Numbered from the stretch's first letter, positions 1 through 7,546 are shown. The stretch is 9,408 bases of DNA from Flavobacteriales bacterium UBA5422 (GCA_002409405.1 DHNG01000010.1:1-9408), one strand, 5' to 3'. Made by a program: numbers and translations. The notes: a model not told the origin generated them from the sequence alone.

Positions 1-23
1 CGGCGCAAGATCGCCTATTCTTC

Positions 24-450
24 ACTCAAGAACTGAAAAATGTAGTTTATCACTGAATGACTCCTTCAAACCTATAACTTTGCACCTCTGCGGTAGAAGA
101 AATACTTCCTTGCTTGAAAACCCTAACCCATGTTGATCAAATGAATCTATTCATTGAAAGAACGAAACGAACAAATCACTAGCCTTACTCAAGAACCGAG
201 AAATGTAGTTTATACCGAATAACTCCTTCAAAAGTACAACTTTGCGGCCTCTGCGGTTCCTTGTTTGAAAACCTATTTCATGTTGATCAAATAAATACGG
301 ATTCATTGAAAGAACGAAAGGAATACTCACTAGTCTTATTCAAGAATCGAGAAATGTAGTTTATACTGAATAACTCCTTCAAACCTATAACTCTGCGGCC
401 TCTGCGGTAAAAGCAATGCAACTTTTCGCCTCTGCGGTAGAAGAAATCTC
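24..450. repeat. Degenerate tandem repeat block, about three copies of a 150-165 bp unit
   Basis: Copies begin at about 24, 187 and 338 (spacing 163 and 151 bp). Shared blocks in order are ACTCAAGAA, a TGTAGTTTATA-like stretch, CTCCTTCAAA, an AACTTTGCGG-like stretch, CCTCTGCGGT, TTGAAAACC, CATGTTGATCAAAT and ATTCATTGAAAGAACGAAA. CCTCTGCGGT occurs at 85-94, 248-257, 399-408 and 429-438. The third copy loses the TTGATCAA half after about 450. Bases 1-23 resemble the end of a unit, so the block probably continues left of the window. It is non-coding. GC-richer CTCTGCGG/ACCGCAGAG cores of this kind occur as dispersed intergenic repeats in various bacteria. Confidence 0.85.
389..450. repeat. Nested 31-bp tandem duplication in the last repeat copy
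   Basis: Bases 389-419 and 420-450 align as AACT..TGCGG/CG-CCTCTGCGGT-AAAAGCAAT/AGAAGAAAT. The other copies have this segment once. The 19 bases at 429-447 are identical to 85-103 in the first copy, so the second half is closer to the first unit than its neighbour is, which suggests recombination between copies. Confidence 0.7.
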
Positions 451-573
451 CAGCATCGTTTAACGAGAATAACACGAATCAAAACTAATGTTAGTAATCA
501 ACTCAAAAACAATGCGATAAAATAATACAAAAAGTTAATCCTCAACCAGGAGGTAGCTTATGGGTGAGTTCTC
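451..573. other. AT-rich intergenic tail, no clear gene
   Basis: Between the repeat block and the stop of the GT-C-like gene nothing is firmly recognisable. A weak hairpin (CCTC/GAGG around 541-554) followed on the minus strand by a T run (at about 531-535) could be a poor terminator for the gene at 574. The same bases contain a plus-strand AGGAGGT in front of an ATG, treated as a separate observation. Confidence 0.4.
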
Positions 574-2364
574 CTATTTGTATAGGCTAATCGTTAATTT
601 TCTTAAACGCATGTTGTGTTGAGGATTTGTAACAACTTCAAACGAAACAGAATCAGCAGGAAGGTCTTTGGGTAATTCTCCCTGAACCTTAAAATCTTCC
701 CATTTATTATTCGATAATACTTGTCCCAGATAAAAGTTTTCTGTTAAAAGATATGCTTCTCCCTGGTAGTATTTTACAACTTTAAGACTTGAAATTGTTT
801 CTTTATCCTGAATAAATCCTTCTCCCGATAGTTGGTAATAGTTGGTATTTGACAATAAATCACCTGTTACAACAAATAGTGAAATGGGATGATTAGAAAC
901 ACGTGAATTGTTAACATTCTCTTTCCATTGAGATGCACCAGGATCGTAATGATTAGTCGTTAGCAAGTGAAGCTTTTTTTCATCAATTTCAAAATTTTCT
1001 CTGAAGGATAACCAATGAAAACGAGTGTCTGTTTTTAAAAAAACGTCCCAGTACCGTTTGTAGTTCATCTCCGATAAATGATAAATCGCATACAATTTTT
1101 GATGGTTTTGAATCGAATTATGTTTGAACAAAATAATTATTGCAGCAACTAGTAACACTTGAATAATGGGAAGACTAAAATGAACCAGAAATGCAAAAGG
1201 AATAACCATTATTGCATATACATCAACATAAGGGCGCATTCCCAGACTACCTCCATAATACCAATTCCACCAGGAAGATGTAATGTATGTAAAGACGAAG
1301 AAGAAAAGAGACCATCCCAAAAACAGGTATTGCTGTTTCTTATAGAGCTTAAAGAGACCAATCACACATAAAATCATTGCAGGAGTATACACGAATAACC
1401 CTTTTTGAAAGCTGAACAAAACATTAATGATTTCCGGAGAAAGAAAATTATCAAATCCAGCTTCTGTATATCCACTAAATCTCCATACTCCATATTGTTG
1501 GCGTACATTTAAAATTTGAATACTTATAGGAATCAGAAAAAGGCAAACAGAAAAACTGGTTTTAAGCAAGTTGTTTTTATGAAACAATGCAAAAAAATCA
1601 CGTTTAAAAGCAGCGAAATTGGGATATAAGAATGGGATAATGATAAGAACTAATAAATTGACAGGTCGTAATATCGTTATCAAGCCAAGTAATATGGAAA
1701 GTAAAAAAAGAAAAAAAGGCTTTTGGTTCACACTATATTTTCTAAAACTCCATAAGAAAAATGCAATAACTCCAAAGGAATAAACATGAGACAACGCAGG
1801 TTCAAATAATGTGTAATACTTAAGATTGGTGCTAAATGCAAGTAAACTTATTGATGAAAGAGCTGCAAAAATGGATAGATGATAGCTTCTGAGAAAAAAA
1901 TAAAGAGCGGTTACACCTCCCAGTAAGAAACAAAATGCCGCAATTGCAATTGAAACTTCATAAGGGTGTGAATAACCATTTCTTTCATAAGTACTTGTTT
2001 TTGCATAATGGTCGGCAATTAAAAAAAACGGACTCATGCAGACAGCAGTTCCAACAAAAAACTTATTTCTCATCGGTAACTCCCCCCAATTGATATGCCC
2101 TAGCCCTTCCATAATTTTAATATCATTTTTTTCCTTGGAAATTGGAGTAAGAAATTCAAAATTGGAAGTTCCGTAGATGAAAAACTGAGGAAGGTGTGCA
2201 TAGTAACCTGAGCCGTCGCTACTGATGATTTCTTTGGAATTATTTTCAGACCAATGGTAATGATCGTCAGATGAGTGATAGTAATCGTATGTAATGACCA
2301 GAAGAAGGATCGGTAAATAAATCCACTTAGGGATTTTGTTTATTATATGGTTGAAAAACTGCAT
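574..2364 (-). CDS. Multi-pass membrane protein, GT-C-like glycosyltransferase
   Basis: The protein has 596 residues. About ten hydrophobic segments span residues ~13-415, beginning at 13-29 and including ~137-158, 192-207, 216-247, 266-286, 315-339, 346-362 and 380-415. The first large outer loop holds SSDGSGYYAHLP (48-59). An Asp (D50) in this position, followed by aromatic residues, is typical of GT-C enzymes that use polyprenyl-phosphate sugars (ArnT/PMT-like). The segment WWNWYYGGSLGMRPYVDVY (365-383) resembles a conserved motif of Bacteroidota GT-C-like membrane proteins. The C-terminal ~170 residues (425-596) are soluble and unassigned. The acceptor and sugar cannot be read from the sequence, and no glycan cluster is next to it. 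The ATG at 2362-2364 directly precedes the first membrane segment. The gene ends with TAG, and no strong terminator was found behind it. Annotation as a hypothetical membrane protein would be the cautious alternative. Confidence 0.7.
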   Translation of the reverse strand: MQFFNHIINKIPKWIYLPILLLVITYDYYHSSDDHYHWSENNSKEIISSDGSGYYAHLPQFFIYGTSNFEFLTPISKEKNDIKIMEGLGHINWGELPMRNKFFVGTAVCMSPFFLIADHYAKTSTYERNGYSHPYEVSIAIAAFCFLLGGVTALYFFLRSYHLSIFAALSSISLLAFSTNLKYYTLFEPALSHVYSFGVIAFFLWSFRKYSVNQKPFFLFLLSILLGLITILRPVNLLVLIIIPFLYPNFAAFKRDFFALFHKNNLLKTSFSVCLFLIPISIQILNVRQQYGVWRFSGYTEAGFDNFLSPEIINVLFSFQKGLFVYTPAMILCVIGLFKLYKKQQYLFLGWSLFFFVFTYITSSWWNWYYGGSLGMRPYVDVYAIMVIPFAFLVHFSLPIIQVLLVAAIIILFKHNSIQNHQKLYAIYHLSEMNYKRYWDVFLKTDTRFHWLSFRENFEIDEKKLHLLTTNHYDPGASQWKENVNNSRVSNHPISLFVVTGDLLSNTNYYQLSGEGFIQDKETISSLKVVKYYQGEAYLLTENFYLGQVLSNNKWEDFKVQGELPKDLPADSVSFEVVTNPQHNMRLRKLTISLYK

Positions 2365-2378
2365 TTGTTTGTTTCAAG

Positions 2379-2386
2379 CAAAAATA
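2379..2386 (-). promoter_or_regulatory. Candidate -7 element TATTTTTG upstream of the GT-C-like gene
   Basis: The minus-strand sequence TATTTTTG is identical to the element in front of mtnDC and fits TAnnTTTG. It ends 14 bp before the ATG and lies downstream of the terminator at 2430-2458, which is where a new promoter is expected. No clear -33 TTG is visible. Confidence 0.35.
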
Positions 2387-2429
2387 ATAAACTTCGTTGA
2401 TAAAGAAGTCGTCCGGATACTTCCACAAT

Positions 2430-2458
2430 AAAAAAGCGAAGAAAATATTTCTCCGCTT
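2430..2458 (-). terminator. Intrinsic terminator after the Cys/His gene
   Basis: On the minus strand AAGCGGAGAA (2449-2458) pairs with TTCTTCGCTT (2434-2443) around a 5-base loop, a 10-bp stem with one G-U pair. It runs straight into a T tract (six A residues on the plus strand, 2430-2435). It separates the Cys/His gene from the glycosyltransferase-like gene. Confidence 0.8.
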
Positions 2459-2520
2459 AGTGATGTAATGTAATTGCACAAATGCTTGAGTGTGTTGAAG
2501 CTGTTTTGTATGATTTATAT

Positions 2521-2542
2521 TCCGTAACCACATATTTACGGA
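2521..2542. repeat. Small inverted repeat in the 3' region of the Cys/His gene
   Basis: TCCGTAA (2521-2527) and TTACGGA (2536-2542) are exact reverse complements with an 8-base loop. The hairpin begins 20 bp behind the gene's stop. It has no T run and is weaker than the terminator at 2430-2458, so it may only stabilise the 3' end or be accidental. Confidence 0.35.
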
Positions 2543-2562
2543 TTATCTAGCGTTTTTGGCTG

Positions 2563-3399
2563 TTATTTTACCTGTTTTTTTACTCTCTTAAATATTGTGT
2601 GCTTAATATAGTCGGGGCTACCTTTGATGTATGTAATTTCGGATACTTCTAATAACTTACAAAATGCAAAATAATCCGGTTCGTTTTCATTGCTGTAAAT
2701 ATTCCCGTTTTTAATACTGAATTCTACTGAATTTAAATTCCAATGTTTACAAATACCTACAATTTCACCATTTTCAAAATAACATTCAGAAAGAGGGAGT
2801 TTATCATATATACCATACTGAGGGATTCTTCCGAGAAGAACACTTCGTCCTTGTACTAAACCATTCACGCAATCTGCACTAAATTCAACCGTAATGTTTT
2901 TTGTCTCATAATATGATTGCCCATTCGGCAGGTGACCAGCTATTTTATCGGGTGTAAAACTGACGGTCAAGGTTTCTGTAACTCTACCATTAAACAGTTT
3001 TCCGTTTTCATATCTGTAAGCAACCATTTTTTCTCCCTTTTCAAATCTTACGGAAGAGATATAAGGGTTACTGATTTCTTTATTAAATCCTCCGTTAATG
3101 GTGTCTTTTCTCCAACCATTTGCTGGAGAAAATCCTGCTATAGTTTCACCAACATATTCATCGTAGATCAACCCATCATCTTTTGGGGATATCGTTTTTG
3201 AATAATCCGGACCAATAGGAATAAAACCACTATCATCAAGTTTGAACGACTGTTGGCAGCAAGAACACCCCACGGCACAACAAACATGACCGTGAGCGCA
3301 ATCAAGATAAAAGAATGTTTTCTGAATAGTTAATGTGTCCGATTGTCCATATACACCAATATGGACAATAAATGACAGTAGAAGAAAGATATTTTTCAT
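2563..3399 (-). CDS. Exported protein with Cys/His cluster and MORN_2/YwqK-like repeats, function unknown
   Basis: I choose the ATG at 3397-3399 (278 residues), because it directly starts a signal peptide (residues 1-18, MKNIFLLL..GVYG). An upstream GTG at 3424-3426 would add nine residues and lies in a hairpin loop. Right after the signal peptide is a dense cluster, CAHGHVCCAVGCSCC (residues 34-48), with six Cys and two His in 15 residues, which suggests metal binding or disulfides. Further on are short repeats of the type Y.NGK..G: 128-138 (YRYENGKLFNG), 176-189 (CVNGLVQGR) and 206-215 (CYFENGEIVG). These resemble MORN_2 repeats of YwqK-like proteins. Four more Cys (177, 206, 217, 247) are scattered in this part. 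I recognise no family for the whole protein and assign no function. A terminator lies about 105 bp behind it. Confidence 0.75.
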   Translation of the reverse strand: MKNIFLLLSFIVHIGVYGQSDTLTIQKTFFYLDCAHGHVCCAVGCSCCQQSFKLDDSGFIPIGPDYSKTISPKDDGLIYDEYVGETIAGFSPANGWRKDTINGGFNKEISNPYISSVRFEKGEKMVAYRYENGKLFNGRVTETLTVSFTPDKIAGHLPNGQSYYETKNITVEFSADCVNGLVQGRSVLLGRIPQYGIYDKLPLSECYFENGEIVGICKHWNLNSVEFSIKNGNIYSNENEPDYFAFCKLLEVSEITYIKGSPDYIKHTIFKRVKKQVK

Positions 3400-3415
3400 G
3401 AGATTTATTTTAATA

Positions 3416-3443
3416 CTAGCGGTCACCGTAAAATGACCGCTAG
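3416..3443 (-). terminator. Perfect 10-bp inverted repeat; hairpin between MuiA-like gene and Cys/His gene
   Basis: CTAGCGGTCA (3416-3425) and TGACCGCTAG (3434-3443) are exact reverse complements around an 8-base loop. The hairpin starts 18 bp behind the MuiA-like stop and ends 17 bp before the next ATG. No good T run follows on the minus strand (TATTAAAATAAA), so it may be a Bacteroidota-type terminator with a weak U tract, an mRNA 3'-end stabiliser, or an operator for the downstream gene. A GTG that could extend the downstream gene sits at the edge of the loop. Confidence 0.6.
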
Positions 3444-3460
3444 ATTTTCAATTACTTCAC

Positions 3461-5152
3461 TTATAAGTTCAGTTGCTTGTCTTTGTTGTATTTGACTTTA
3501 TAGGAGAATTGAATCAATTCACTTTGTTTTGGCTTCAGTTTCGAATCCCATTCCAACAAACCTGTTACCGGGTTGTATTTTGCTTTAGCAGATTCCAGTA
3601 AGGTAATTTCAATGTCACCGTCATAGGTAACCGGAATCTGATCCTGGATGATGATGTCAATATTGGTTGCTTTCTGATTTTTTACCTCAATCAGGTATGT
3701 ATACGTTTTTTCAATATAGCTGCCAACAACTTTCTCTTTTGTTTCATTTTTCAGATATGTTCGCTTGATAATAATATTTGGATCTTTACCTAGACTTAAA
3801 TTTAAAGTATCATCCAAAGATGTCGGATCAAGATATGTTTCTCCGATATAACTTCCGTCAAAGAAGATCGATGCTTTTGCCGGTACCAGCTGCAATTCTT
3901 CCAGTTTGGAAATCTGTGCAACCAGGTACGCGGATTTATCTGACTTCGGAACCGTGAAATACTTGTAGTTAGCTTTCAGATCTTTGTTACTGATTAAGAC
4001 CATATGTTGCTCATTGTTTGATTCGATGGTGTAGGGGAGGTCAATGATAAACTCTGCGGAAATAGTTTGATTTACCATTGTTACAAACTGATCAGCAGTT
4101 ACTGCAGAAGATTCATAGTCAGCATTTGCATAAGCTTCTGCCTTTTTTCTATCTTCAGATACGGCTTTGTCTTTGTACATGATGCCGGTACTCATATTGT
4201 TGGTCGTAGCTGGAGCCGCGTAACCTTGCTGATAGCTCGCATAGTTGACATACCATGGATGTAACGTCGGTTTTGTCTTGTTCTGATACGGATTGTTGGT
4301 GGAAATTGTCAGGCGTACATTGTCCCATTTTTCACCGGTACTTTGAAAAACCTGTGCTTTGTAATTCAAATTCACCTGTCCTGTAGCGATTTCACTGCGT
4401 AAGTCATACAACGGAATCCATCCGGCTTGTGATACCAGGTATGAAACGTCCAACTTCCCGTTTACAGGTGTAGCAGCTTGTACGGTAATAATGATTCGTG
4501 GAATCGGTCCTGTATTAGCCGGAGTGAGGTTATTACTAGACTGATAATTGCGCAATTTGGTTAGTCTTCCACTCATTGCATCCCGCTCTTTTGTTTTTGT
4601 TGTCTTTTTACGATTCAGATTTCCCAGTTTCACATTCAATTCATTCATTTTAATGGTATAATATTCAATGGTTTCCTTTAGTAATGCAATGGAATCATTG
4701 ACTTTTCCCTGTCCTCTGACTGCTCCGTTATTTGCCAAAATAGACTTGGTTGCATTCAGAACATCAATCTCATTCTGAAGGGTTTGAAGATCAAAGTTGA
4801 TGAATTCCAGTGAGTCTTCCAGGCGCTGGATGTCCTGTCTGACTTTTAACGGAAGCCCTTCCAATGAAATTTCCTCTGGTTTGGGATAATACATGGAAAA
4901 TTTGGTATCCAGGATAATGATTCCACCCGTTGCTTTTACCTGGATGCTTTTGGCGTCAAGATAGGAACTTACGTTTTCTACAATAATTTGAGAAACGCCT
5001 GTTTTAACAGTGAAATTGGCTTTCCGGAAGATTTGTGCCCCTTGCGAATAAACGGTTACATTACTAATCGTTGATTTTACGATTTCTTCTTCCAACGCGT
5101 TTGAGAAAAATGAAGTTCCCAACAAACAGATAATTGCTACTAACTTTTTCAT
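3461..5152 (-). CDS. MuiA-family (DUF4140/DUF4139) exported protein
   Basis: The protein has 563 residues. Residues 1-19 form a Sec-type signal peptide ending at SNA. Residues ~30-95 fit the N-terminal DUF4140 beta region (STISNVTVYSQGAQIFR). Residues ~100-205 are rich in charged and Leu heptads and probably form a coiled coil. Residues ~220-560 are DUF4139, with Y..SQAGWIPLYDLR (238-252), AQVFQSTGEKWDNVRLTIST (266-285), FFDGSYIGETYL (430-441) and LSLGKDPNI (452-460). This architecture matches the 'mucoidy inhibitor MuiA' family (TIGR02231). That name comes from an overexpression phenotype, and the molecular function is unknown. The final residues KVKYNKDK fit the family's usual C-terminal end. 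The central part (~300-350) is variable and low in conservation. The ATG start directly precedes the signal peptide. Terminator-like hairpins lie on both sides, so the gene is probably monocistronic. Confidence 0.88.
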   Translation of the reverse strand: MKKLVAIICLLGTSFFSNALEEEIVKSTISNVTVYSQGAQIFRKANFTVKTGVSQIIVENVSSYLDAKSIQVKATGGIIILDTKFSMYYPKPEEISLEGLPLKVRQDIQRLEDSLEFINFDLQTLQNEIDVLNATKSILANNGAVRGQGKVNDSIALLKETIEYYTIKMNELNVKLGNLNRKKTTKTKERDAMSGRLTKLRNYQSSNNLTPANTGPIPRIIITVQAATPVNGKLDVSYLVSQAGWIPLYDLRSEIATGQVNLNYKAQVFQSTGEKWDNVRLTISTNNPYQNKTKPTLHPWYVNYASYQQGYAAPATTNNMSTGIMYKDKAVSEDRKKAEAYANADYESSAVTADQFVTMVNQTISAEFIIDLPYTIESNNEQHMVLISNKDLKANYKYFTVPKSDKSAYLVAQISKLEELQLVPAKASIFFDGSYIGETYLDPTSLDDTLNLSLGKDPNIIIKRTYLKNETKEKVVGSYIEKTYTYLIEVKNQKATNIDIIIQDQIPVTYDGDIEITLLESAKAKYNPVTGLLEWDSKLKPKQSELIQFSYKVKYNKDKQLNL

Positions 5153-5252
5153 GATTTACTGATTTTTCTATCCGTACACTCGATCAGAAAATAGGTTCAA
5201 ATAATCATTGTTAAAAAAGCGTTAACGGAGTAAATTGCAGTGATACCAAACG

Positions 5253-5280
5253 AAAAAGGCCGCCATTGCTGACGACCTTT
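5253..5280 (-). terminator. Intrinsic terminator with GCAA tetraloop after the CAP gene
   Basis: Read on the minus strand, AAAGGTCGTCA (5270-5280) pairs with TGGCGGCCTTT (5255-5265) around the loop GCAA. The stem is 11 bp including two G-U pairs, and it runs into five T residues (5253-5257). On the plus strand the same positions give A-C mismatches, so the element acts for minus-strand transcription. It lies 44 bp past the CAP-gene stop. Confidence 0.85.
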
Positions 5281-5323
5281 CCCGGGTTGTTGTTTGTTGA
5301 GAATTTATGTTTTGTTGGTAAGA

Positions 5324-6316
5324 TCAATTCCCCGTTGCCAGCACCCAATAATATTCATGCGGACTACCTTCTACCTGAACGAAACCGATTCCGACCACCC
5401 GGGAGTCGTGTTCAAGTAATATCTTAGCATGTCCGTCACTGTTCAGCCATTGCTGAAATGTTTTTTCCGCCTGTTGATTTCCTGCAGCAATACATTCACC
5501 GCCTGCATTTCCTCTGTAAAACCGCTTGATCCGATCAAATGTGCTTCCTACGATGACCAATTTGTCATTGATTTTATCATTGGAGGCATGACTGAAATAC
5601 CCTTGAGTTCCCTGATCGTACGCGTGATAACGACACGCTTTTGCAAGATCCTCATTCCATGTCAATGCCGGAATTCGTTTTTTTGCACGCTCTTTATTAA
5701 TCAAATCCAGCAACTTCTTTTCTTCTTCTACATTGCGGGATAACACATTTTCATTCCCGGAAGGCATTCCGTAAAATTGCCCTTCTATCCGCGTAAAATC
5801 TGCCGGAACAGCCGTTGATTCAACATCCTTAATAACGGACTTTGTCAATAAATCATCCACTTCTTCTTCCTTATAAAATTGTGAAAGGGATGCTACTTTT
5901 GCCAAACTTTCTGTTAGACTCAGGCTCAAATCTCCCATTTCATTTTTGTCAAGTGTTTTGATCAACCGTTCAGCTCTGTTGCGTAGCGAAGAAACATGTT
6001 CATCCCATTGCACCAATGCCCGATCCTCATCTCCACTATATTTTTCAAACTTCGCAGCACTGATCACCGAACGATTCAATTGTAAATACGTTCCTTTCAA
6101 TGTCTGAGACTCTTTACTTTTGTCATAATAAATAACAGAAGTAAAGTAATAGGGGATAGACTCGGTTGATTTTTTCTTCATGACTTTTTTGGATGCCTCC
6201 ATGCACTTGTCACGATCGGATAAATACAACTTATTTAACTTGTTGTATAATTTTTCATTTGCCCAACTTACGGATACAGTAAGAAGCAACAGCGTTGAAA
6301 CGAGGAGCGTACGCAT
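5324..6316 (-). CDS. Exported CAP/SCP-domain protein with helical N-terminal half
   Basis: The protein has 330 residues. Residues 1-19 look like a Sec signal peptide ending at SWA, so it is probably periplasmic or secreted. Residues ~198-329 form a CAP domain (cysteine-rich secretory/antigen 5/PR-1 superfamily, PF00188): LINKERAKKR..PALTWNEDLAKACRYHA, FSHAS (H243), GGECIAAG (E274), WLNSDGHAKILL (H296) and the terminal YYWVLATG. The His/Glu pocket residues typical of CAP proteins appear present. Residues ~20-195 are charged and probably mostly helical, and I do not recognise a family in them. The biochemical role of bacterial CAP proteins is mostly unknown, so no substrate is proposed. The ATG at 6314-6316 is the natural start in front of the signal peptide. 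A strong intrinsic terminator follows the gene, and 99 bp separate it from hemW, so it is probably a separate unit. Confidence 0.85.
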   Translation of the reverse strand: MRTLLVSTLLLLTVSVSWANEKLYNKLNKLYLSDRDKCMEASKKVMKKKSTESIPYYFTSVIYYDKSKESQTLKGTYLQLNRSVISAAKFEKYSGDEDRALVQWDEHVSSLRNRAERLIKTLDKNEMGDLSLSLTESLAKVASLSQFYKEEEVDDLLTKSVIKDVESTAVPADFTRIEGQFYGMPSGNENVLSRNVEEEKKLLDLINKERAKKRIPALTWNEDLAKACRYHAYDQGTQGYFSHASNDKINDKLVIVGSTFDRIKRFYRGNAGGECIAAGNQQAEKTFQQWLNSDGHAKILLEHDSRVVGIGFVQVEGSPHEYYWVLATGN

Positions 6317-6415
6317 AATGATAGAAATTTAGAGATATCTATGATAACGTAATCGATTTAAAAATATTGTTAGCATGGAATTCTTTTTTTCGACGCACTG
6401 TCAGGGAGGTGATTA

Positions 6416-7546
6416 TTATTCACTCAACCGAAACAGATCCGAAGCAATACGATCTGCCTGCAAACGTCCGATTTTGGTAAGGTGGATCGAATCACTGTTT
6501 TTTTTCATCAATCCTTGATCGCATAATTGATCTATATGTGTGTGAAAAGAATCATCAAGTGGAAGAATTTGCTCCAGCTGGTGAAGATTGACACCATAAA
6601 CAGTCCTCAGTCCGGTTAATAACAATTCATTATAGACATCTGTGCTGGTCAATTCTTCTGTTTCAAACCAGGAAGTTTGTTGCTCAATGGCATTCATATA
6701 AGTGTGATTGTTCCGCATATTCCATGAACGTGAATGACCGTTGTATGAATGAGCAGAAGGACCTGCACCAAGGTAATGAATTCCTTTCCAGTAATTCGAG
6801 TTGTGTTTGGATTCAAATCCAGGTTTACAAAAATTAGAGATTTCGTATTGCAAAAATCCATGTTTCTCTAATGTTTCTACCAGTAATAAAAATTGTTCTG
6901 CCTGACTACTTTCACTGGCAGGAATAATTTTCCCCTTTTCTACAAATGTATCCAGAGCTGTTCCTTCTTCAACGGTAAGACAGTAAGCAGAAACATGTTG
7001 AACGCCCATTTTAATGACTGTTTCAATATGATTGATCCATTCTTCACTGGTTAATCCGGGGAGTCCGTAGATCAAATCCACCGTAAGATTTTCAATTCCG
7101 TTTTGAACTGCTGATGCAACACAGCTATACGATTCCTGTACGGTATGTGCACGGTTCATCCATTTTAAATCTTCCTGTTTAAAAGATTGTAATCCAATAC
7201 TTAATCTGTTTATACCTGAAGTTTTCCAAAAGCCAATGTTTTCTGGCGTTATGTCATCCGGATTAGCTTCCATACTTACTTCGCTGAGCAATGATGTATC
7301 AAAATAGGTGTGGACGGCGTTGAGCAATTGTGTTACTTCCTCAGGTAATAAAATACTGGGAGTTCCCCCTCCAAAATAGATCGTTTCTATGGGTTGATTT
7401 CCTAGGTATTTGTTCCGTAGTTCTAATTCGTTACAGATGGCATCAATCATCCGTTTGCGGTACGAATGAAAAGTTGTACTGAAATGAAAATCACAGTACG
7501 TACATTTTTGTTTACAAAACGGAATATGGATGTAAATTCCTGCCAA
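6416..7546 (-). CDS. hemW: Radical SAM heme chaperone HemW (HemN-like)
   Basis: The protein has 376 residues, the usual length for HemW. The N-terminus has IHIPFC followed by a radical-SAM CxxxCxxC motif (C11, C15, C18) and then DF, as in HemW. True coproporphyrinogen dehydrogenase HemN has a fourth Cys (CxC) here, and its longer N-terminal extension is also absent. Further family marks are GGGTPS (59-64, SAM binding), EANP (93-96), SIGLQSF (116-122), VDLIYGLPG (156-164) and HNSNYW..GAGPSAHS (248-267). The C-terminal ~70 residues form the HemN_C-type region. HemW binds heme and is thought to hand it to respiratory enzymes; older annotations call it oxygen-independent coproporphyrinogen III oxidase. 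It starts 11 bp after the mtnDC stop and probably shares that transcript. No convincing terminator was seen in the 99 bp behind it. Confidence 0.93.
   Translation of the reverse strand: MAGIYIHIPFCKQKCTYCDFHFSTTFHSYRKRMIDAICNELELRNKYLGNQPIETIYFGGGTPSILLPEEVTQLLNAVHTYFDTSLLSEVSMEANPDDITPENIGFWKTSGINRLSIGLQSFKQEDLKWMNRAHTVQESYSCVASAVQNGIENLTVDLIYGLPGLTSEEWINHIETVIKMGVQHVSAYCLTVEEGTALDTFVEKGKIIPASESSQAEQFLLLVETLEKHGFLQYEISNFCKPGFESKHNSNYWKGIHYLGAGPSAHSYNGHSRSWNMRNNHTYMNAIEQQTSWFETEELTSTDVYNELLLTGLRTVYGVNLHQLEQILPLDDSFHTHIDQLCDQGLMKKNSDSIHLTKIGRLQADRIASDLFRLSE

Noticed and set aside
24..450. Possible CRISPR array
   Set aside because: Units are 150-165 bp and diverged along their whole length, with no constant short repeat separated by unique spacers and no cas genes.
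287..475. Minus-strand frame of 62 codons with repeated FYRRG
   Set aside because: It lies wholly inside and at the edge of the repeat block. The FYRRG repeats only reflect the ACCGCAGAGG motif, and the frame has no family resemblance.
2327..2533. Minus-strand 68-codon frame between the Cys/His gene and the GT-C-like gene
   Set aside because: It runs through the terminator hairpin at 2430-2458 and overlaps the start of the GT-C-like gene in another frame.
2917..3201. Plus-strand frame opposite the Cys/His gene
   Set aside because: It shows no signal peptide or motif, while the minus-strand frame has a signal peptide and repeats.
3400..3426. GTG start nine codons upstream for the Cys/His gene
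   Set aside because: The extension would put polar residues in front of the signal peptide and the GTG lies at the edge of a hairpin loop; the ATG at 3397-3399 is the better start.
6317..6415. Terminator or promoter between hemW and the CAP gene
   Set aside because: Only a near-match TAAATTTC to the -7 consensus and no stable stem with a T run on the minus strand were seen.
6416..7546. Coproporphyrinogen dehydrogenase HemN
   Set aside because: The motif is CxxxCxxCDF without the fourth Cys of HemN, and the protein has the shorter HemW length and HNSNYW motif.
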